The notes under the pieces: generated by a model | The model's database searches: none | What the model was told of the DNA's origin: nothing | Seen by the model: the letters and a program-made list of their open reading frames with translations, nothing else | Translations under genes and position numbers: made by a program | In this document: positions 34,931 through 37,041 of the stretch, in pieces | Numbering within the stretch: the first letter of the stretch is position 1 | How the letters are laid out: the number at the start of each line of letters is the position of its first letter | DNA from: Azolla pinnata | Taxonomy: Eukaryota > Streptophyta > Polypodiopsida > Salviniales > Salviniaceae | Assembly (NCBI GenBank): GCA_037176905.1 | Contig: JBBBWG010000726.1 | Location: 1 to 37,041, forward strand | Reading direction: 5' to 3' | Length of the DNA: 37,041 bases

Positions 34931-35225
34931 TCTCGGAGCAGAAGAAGAAGAAGAAGAAGAAGAAGAAGAAGGATTAATTAGTAATATGATTAATTAGTGA
35001 GGTGATTAATTAGTGAAGTGATTAATTAGTGAACTGACTCCTTAGAGATGTGATTAATCACCTCAGGAAACTGGTCCTTGGAGCAGAAGAAGAAGAAGAA
35101 GAAGAAGGATTAATTAGTGAGATGATGAATCGGTGAGGTGATTAATTAGTGAGGGGATTGAGTAGTGAAGTGATTGATCAGTGAACTGACCACTTAGAGA
35201 TGTGATTAATCACCTCGGTAAACTC
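34931..35225. repeat. Tandem duplication of about 145 bp upstream of the DUF1853 gene
   Basis: Both copies start with GGAGCAGAAGAAGAAG (34936 and 35079). They continue through several GTGATTAATTAGTGA units, GTGAACTGAC, then TTAGAGATGTGATTAATCAC and CTCGGTAAAC or CTCAGGAAAC. The first GAA run is about nine units and the second about six. On the DUF1853 sense strand the runs read TTC. The first copy begins about 10 bases from the proposed ATG, so this is promoter or leader DNA. Confidence 0.9.
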
Positions 35226-37041
35226 AATGACAATTAACTCTTACTGCTCCAATTAGTGGATGCGAACAGCGCCGAATCGATCGGCTTCTAGTTTCTGGGT
35301 TTCTTTCTGCGTAGTTTTTTGTTTTTTACAAGCCGCAGAATCGACAGATTACTGCCGAACGTCGCCTTCTTGTCTTCCGATCTGTACACCCCCGTAATTT
35401 CGGACTCGGAACTCCGTTGCAGTGGCTATAAAGAACGAACGTCTTGGGCAGACGTATCGTCATGTGATCGGAGAAGAAAACACAGCAGCCTCGTGGATCG
35501 ATGGAATGTTATTACGTCGATGCTGCATTAGCTCGACTGACTGTTTGCACGTCGAAGACAGAGAATACATTGCGAAAGCGTTATTTGGCCCTCGATAACC
35601 ATCGCTTGGAGGAAAACGCTAGATTTGTCAGAGCCCATTAATATGAGTACATCTGGGGGCATGTTGGTCCTTGTGGTGGAGACTGGGGAGTGTTGGATGA
35701 GGAGACAATTCCGAAGACACCAGCAATCGTCTCGAGTCGACCAGAGTGCGAAAGCGAGTGCTGGTGAAGAAGCGAGTCGAACAGGGGAAGAAACGATCGA
35801 GTGCACGCAGTACAACACAAAAACGATGCTTCTTTCATGCAGTAGATGATCGCAACGGTTGTGAAATGGTGTTTGTGAAGCAAGCACTGTAGGTAACATT
35901 AATCCGTCGTTGATCACCCAGGTTCATGTTCGAGAATGTTTCAATCAAACATGTATGATAAAATCGTGTCAAATTTGGGTTCGATGGAAACAAGGTTGTT
36001 ACGTACGTACGCATGTTACGTATTTTAAACGTATTTCAGAAAGAATTTTGTAACTAGTTAAGATGTTATTAAAATATTGTAACCGTAAAAAATTTTGGGA
36101 GTCCAAGTGTTTATAAAAAATATCCAAGTTAGAAGCTGAAGGTTACAGATTCAATTTCCTTTATAATAAACGCCCGAAAAACATCGGGAAAAAAAGCACA
36201 AATTTTCATCATTTCAGTTGTGTTTGTCTTCTTCCATTCCTTTTTTTTTTGTCCCCAATGTTTTGAGTGGGTCCACAAAATGGTGGATCTGCATTTTGGC
36301 AAGTTGTTCTGATCGCCTTCAGTTACAAGCGCATCACAAAAATCGTAATGTTTACACGTGAGGAATGCGTGCGATTTAACAATGTGTCTGACTCTGGTGC
36401 CTTTAACATCGATTCGAAACGGGCGATACGTGCAAGCTCAAAAGGAAAGAAGCGCAAACAGATGGCTACAGAAGATTTGTGTGTCAGGTCGACATGCGGC
36501 AGTGGAGCAGGTAAGTCGCGTCGAATGATCTCGCCAGACAGTACTACGAGAGAATAACTGTTGCAAATATATGTTAAAGAAAGCATGCGTTCTCATTATG
36601 ATTCCGTAACTGGCGTTGTTCACCTTTAATGCGGTTGATGATTAATGTAATTCGGGAACATTAATTACTAGCCTATTGCTGGACTGTAAGTGTTCTTTTT
36701 TTCTTTCTTTCTTCCCAAAGCAAAACTCCTTGCGTTAGTTATAACTCGGTCACAAATGACACTGCTGTACATCAACTCAAACAGCAGAATACGCGGCGAT
36801 TCATCTATCATTCAACTACAGAATCGGAGGTGGAAATATCCAACTGTAAGCGCTGTCTTGGCGATGATTTTTGAGCCATGCCGATCAGCTGACCGTCACT
36901 ACGACGTGATTGCTTGTTTTCTGGAAAGATTTCCCACTCATTAGTACATGCCGATAAGCTCTGATTATGCTCACACAGACTAATCATGCGTGTATTCCGC
37001 TTAATCGCACGTGTGGTAGCGGCATACCTAGCTAAAACTAA
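35226..37041. other. Right-hand spacer; one weak plus-strand exon candidate
   Basis: No recognised gene. The plus-strand ORF 36349-36557 carries a basic KGKKRKQ stretch and has a good internal donor, GGAGCAG|GTAAGTC, at about 36510. It could be a first exon of a gene that continues to the right, but there is no homology. ORFs at 35319-35531 and 35528-35917 are open by chance as far as I can see. Confidence 0.25.

Noticed and set aside
1..37041. Transposable elements with coding capacity, tRNA or rRNA genes, organelle DNA
   Set aside because: No reverse transcriptase, transposase, long terminal repeats, cloverleaf or rRNA signature was recognised on either strand by eye; a database or covariance-model search could still find relics.

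Overview
This is nuclear DNA of a land plant. The genes have many introns with GT-AG borders, plant-specific families are present (a PAR1 secreted protein and a PIF-type bHLH factor), and there are plant-type telomere heptamers (CCCTAAA/TTTAGGG) inside introns. The sequence does not fix the lineage. The introns (about 75 bp to 2.5 kb), abundant low-complexity DNA and a divergent PIF bHLH would fit a non-angiosperm plant, but that is only an impression.

I could assemble five protein-coding genes by joining exons across phase-matched splice sites. (1) 185-2416, minus: a PAR1-family secreted protein whose last exon probably lies beyond the left edge. (2) 4082-10696, minus: MAD1, the spindle-assembly-checkpoint coiled-coil protein, 14 exons, complete at the C-terminus. 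(3) 14803-18885, plus: a PER1/PGAP3 GPI-anchor lipid-remodelling membrane protein, 5 exons, 361 residues, apparently complete. (4) 21420-23796, minus: a PIF-like bHLH transcription factor, at least 6 coding exons, with a probable 5' leader exon near 25190-25400. (5) 29356-34927, minus: a DUF1853-domain protein, 3 exons, 520 residues. These are ordinary, functionally unrelated housekeeping or signalling genes. Nothing suggests an operon, a biosynthetic cluster or a mobile cassette.

The space between genes, and several introns, are dominated by tandem repeats. These include a 92-93 bp triplet and a 27 bp minisatellite in PAR1 intron 1; an AG-free hexamer array in PAR1 intron 2; a four-copy 100-165 bp repeat after MAD1; a (TTAG)n higher-order array at 11.1-12.3 kb; polypyrimidine TTC/CTTT DNA in front of PER1; a three-copy repeat at 20.7-21.5 kb that has copied the end of a bHLH exon; 1.2 kb of ATGC-type alternating purine-pyrimidine DNA at 25.5-26.7 kb; and a 143-145 bp duplication upstream of the DUF1853 gene. 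Every one of the five genes has a trinucleotide run close to its 5' end.

I found no tRNA, rRNA, CRISPR array, transposase, reverse transcriptase or long terminal repeat. I found no convincing new biological system. The best leads are the 272-nt AG-free zone at the PAR1 acceptor, the duplicated exon and splice-donor segments beside the bHLH gene, the GC-AG intron in MAD1, the 20-bp perfect hairpin in a MAD1 intron, and the poorly known DUF1853 protein with a nuclease-like core motif.
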